Shown here in pieces: positions 33,794 through 34,109 of a stretch of DNA of 34,109 bases. The DNA comes from Alphaproteobacteria bacterium (lineage in GTDB: Bacteria; Pseudomonadota; Alphaproteobacteria; Rhizobiales; Xanthobacteraceae): positions 1 to 34,109 of the forward strand of contig VGEP01000048.1 in NCBI GenBank assembly GCA_016869215.1. The letters run 5' to 3'. The translations under genes and the position numbers were made by a program. A model generated the notes under the pieces. It was given only the letters and a program-made list of their open reading frames with translations. It ran no database searches and had not been told where the DNA came from. How positions within the stretch are numbered: the first letter of the stretch is position 1; every line of letters starts with the position of its first letter.

Positions 33794-33982
33794 ATTCCCG
33801 TCCACGGACGCCGGATGGAACCGCTCCCCATCGCATGGAGAGGCAGAAATCAGCCCTGCTCTCCGCGCCGCTCCGAAATTCCCGCAATTCCTTGTGTACA
33901 AGCGGTGCACAAACGCTCGCCGCGGTGCGGCAGCGTTTGAAGGCCATTGCCTTCGTCCATAATCTTGCCATGCGAATCGCTC

Positions 33983-34109
33983 TAGAGCGTTTCACGTTTT
34001 GACGGAAGCGTATCCTGCGTTGGCGAAGTATGCGCTGCATTCGCGGGAGCCGATGGTCGTGACGAGGCTGCCGATGTGACGCCAGACGTCGTCGACGGTG
34101 CGTTTCTGC
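33983..34109 (-). mobile_element. IS630-family insertion sequence, right-hand part only
   Basis: A transposase C-terminus reads leftward and ends 8 bases before a CTCTAGAG palindrome (CGCTCTAGAGCG at 33978-33989). IS630/Tc1-type elements insert at TA and duplicate it, and the TA at 33983-33984 is a reasonable boundary. That boundary is inferred; the element continues beyond the window. Confidence 0.6.
33992..34109 (-). CDS. IS630-family transposase, C-terminal fragment
   Basis: Thirty-eight residues are visible, running from QKRTVDDVWRHIGS to the end SRECSAYFANAGYASVKT and a TGA stop. The ending ECxxYFxNAGY is characteristic of IS630-type DDE transposases, where it closes the protein shortly after the final catalytic acid. 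The rest lies outside the window, so intactness is unknown. Confidence 0.85.
   Translation of the reverse strand, partial: QKRTVDDVWRHIGSLVTTIGSRECSAYFANAGYASVKT

Noticed and set aside
33796-33812. Possible terminator hairpin after atpF (CGTCC-AC-GGACG)
   Set aside because: The 2-base loop is too tight and no U-run follows, so it was not annotated.
31310-33910. A long open frame on the minus strand opposite the atp genes
   Set aside because: It covers atpI to atpF completely and shows only low-complexity His/Asp/Glu/Gln-rich sequence, a shadow of the coiled-coil subunits.
33657-34040. A 127-codon minus-strand frame after atpF
   Set aside because: It overlaps both the atpF coding sequence and the transposase end, and its residues show no motif.

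Overview
The window is a high-GC stretch of an alphaproteobacterial chromosome, most like the Hyphomicrobiales and the Bradyrhizobium/Rhodopseudomonas group in particular. This is inferred from gene content, not from a search. The pointers are a C4-pathway hemA with an FNR/FixK-type box, an F0 operon in the order I-a-c-b'-b with a separate b' subunit, the cluster murA-DUF2948-hisD-UPF0262-phosphatase-infA-maf-yacG-tRNA-Phe, and an intergenic repeat I recall as abundant in these genomes.

Left edge, 1-4290: the edge of a mobile region. It holds the start of an IS3-family element, two overlapping unrecognised plus-strand ORFs that may be one frameshifted membrane protein, an unrecognised minus-strand ORF and a P4-type tyrosine integrase. 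The integrase faces away from the 3' end of an intact tRNA-Phe(GAA). Bases 120 to about 2800 look visibly poorer in GC than the rest. The far attachment site must lie left of the window.

4463-11903: conserved housekeeping block, all minus strand except a tRNA-Thr(GGT). Reading with transcription it runs small basic protein, murA, DUF2948, hisD, UPF0262, low-molecular-weight phosphatase, infA, maf, an acyl-CoA synthetase that looks like an intruder, and yacG. Several genes are coupled by 4-base overlaps.

11936-18059: a two-partner secretion operon. tpsB (Omp85-type transporter) is followed 4 bases later by a 1429-residue TpsA with an unusual build: signal peptide, haemagglutinin-type TPS domain, beta-helix/GLUG-like repeats, a Gly/Pro linker, a subtilase-type prodomain and a complete subtilisin-like (S8) catalytic domain. 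This is the most striking system in the window.

18312-31080: divergent hemA with a perfect 14-base FixK/FNR-type box, an AbrB-family permease with a solo LuxR-type regulator, mscL, a CbrA-like sensor kinase (SLC5-STAC-PAS-HK-REC), a GT39-type glycosyltransferase, a PepSY membrane protein, a Tat-exported O-methyltransferase, a NarL-type response regulator that could partner the kinase, yjbQ and an exported coiled-coil protein.

31248-34109: the ATP synthase F0 operon atpI-atpB-atpE-atpG(b')-atpF with a plausible promoter, then the 3' end of an IS630-type transposase running off the right edge.
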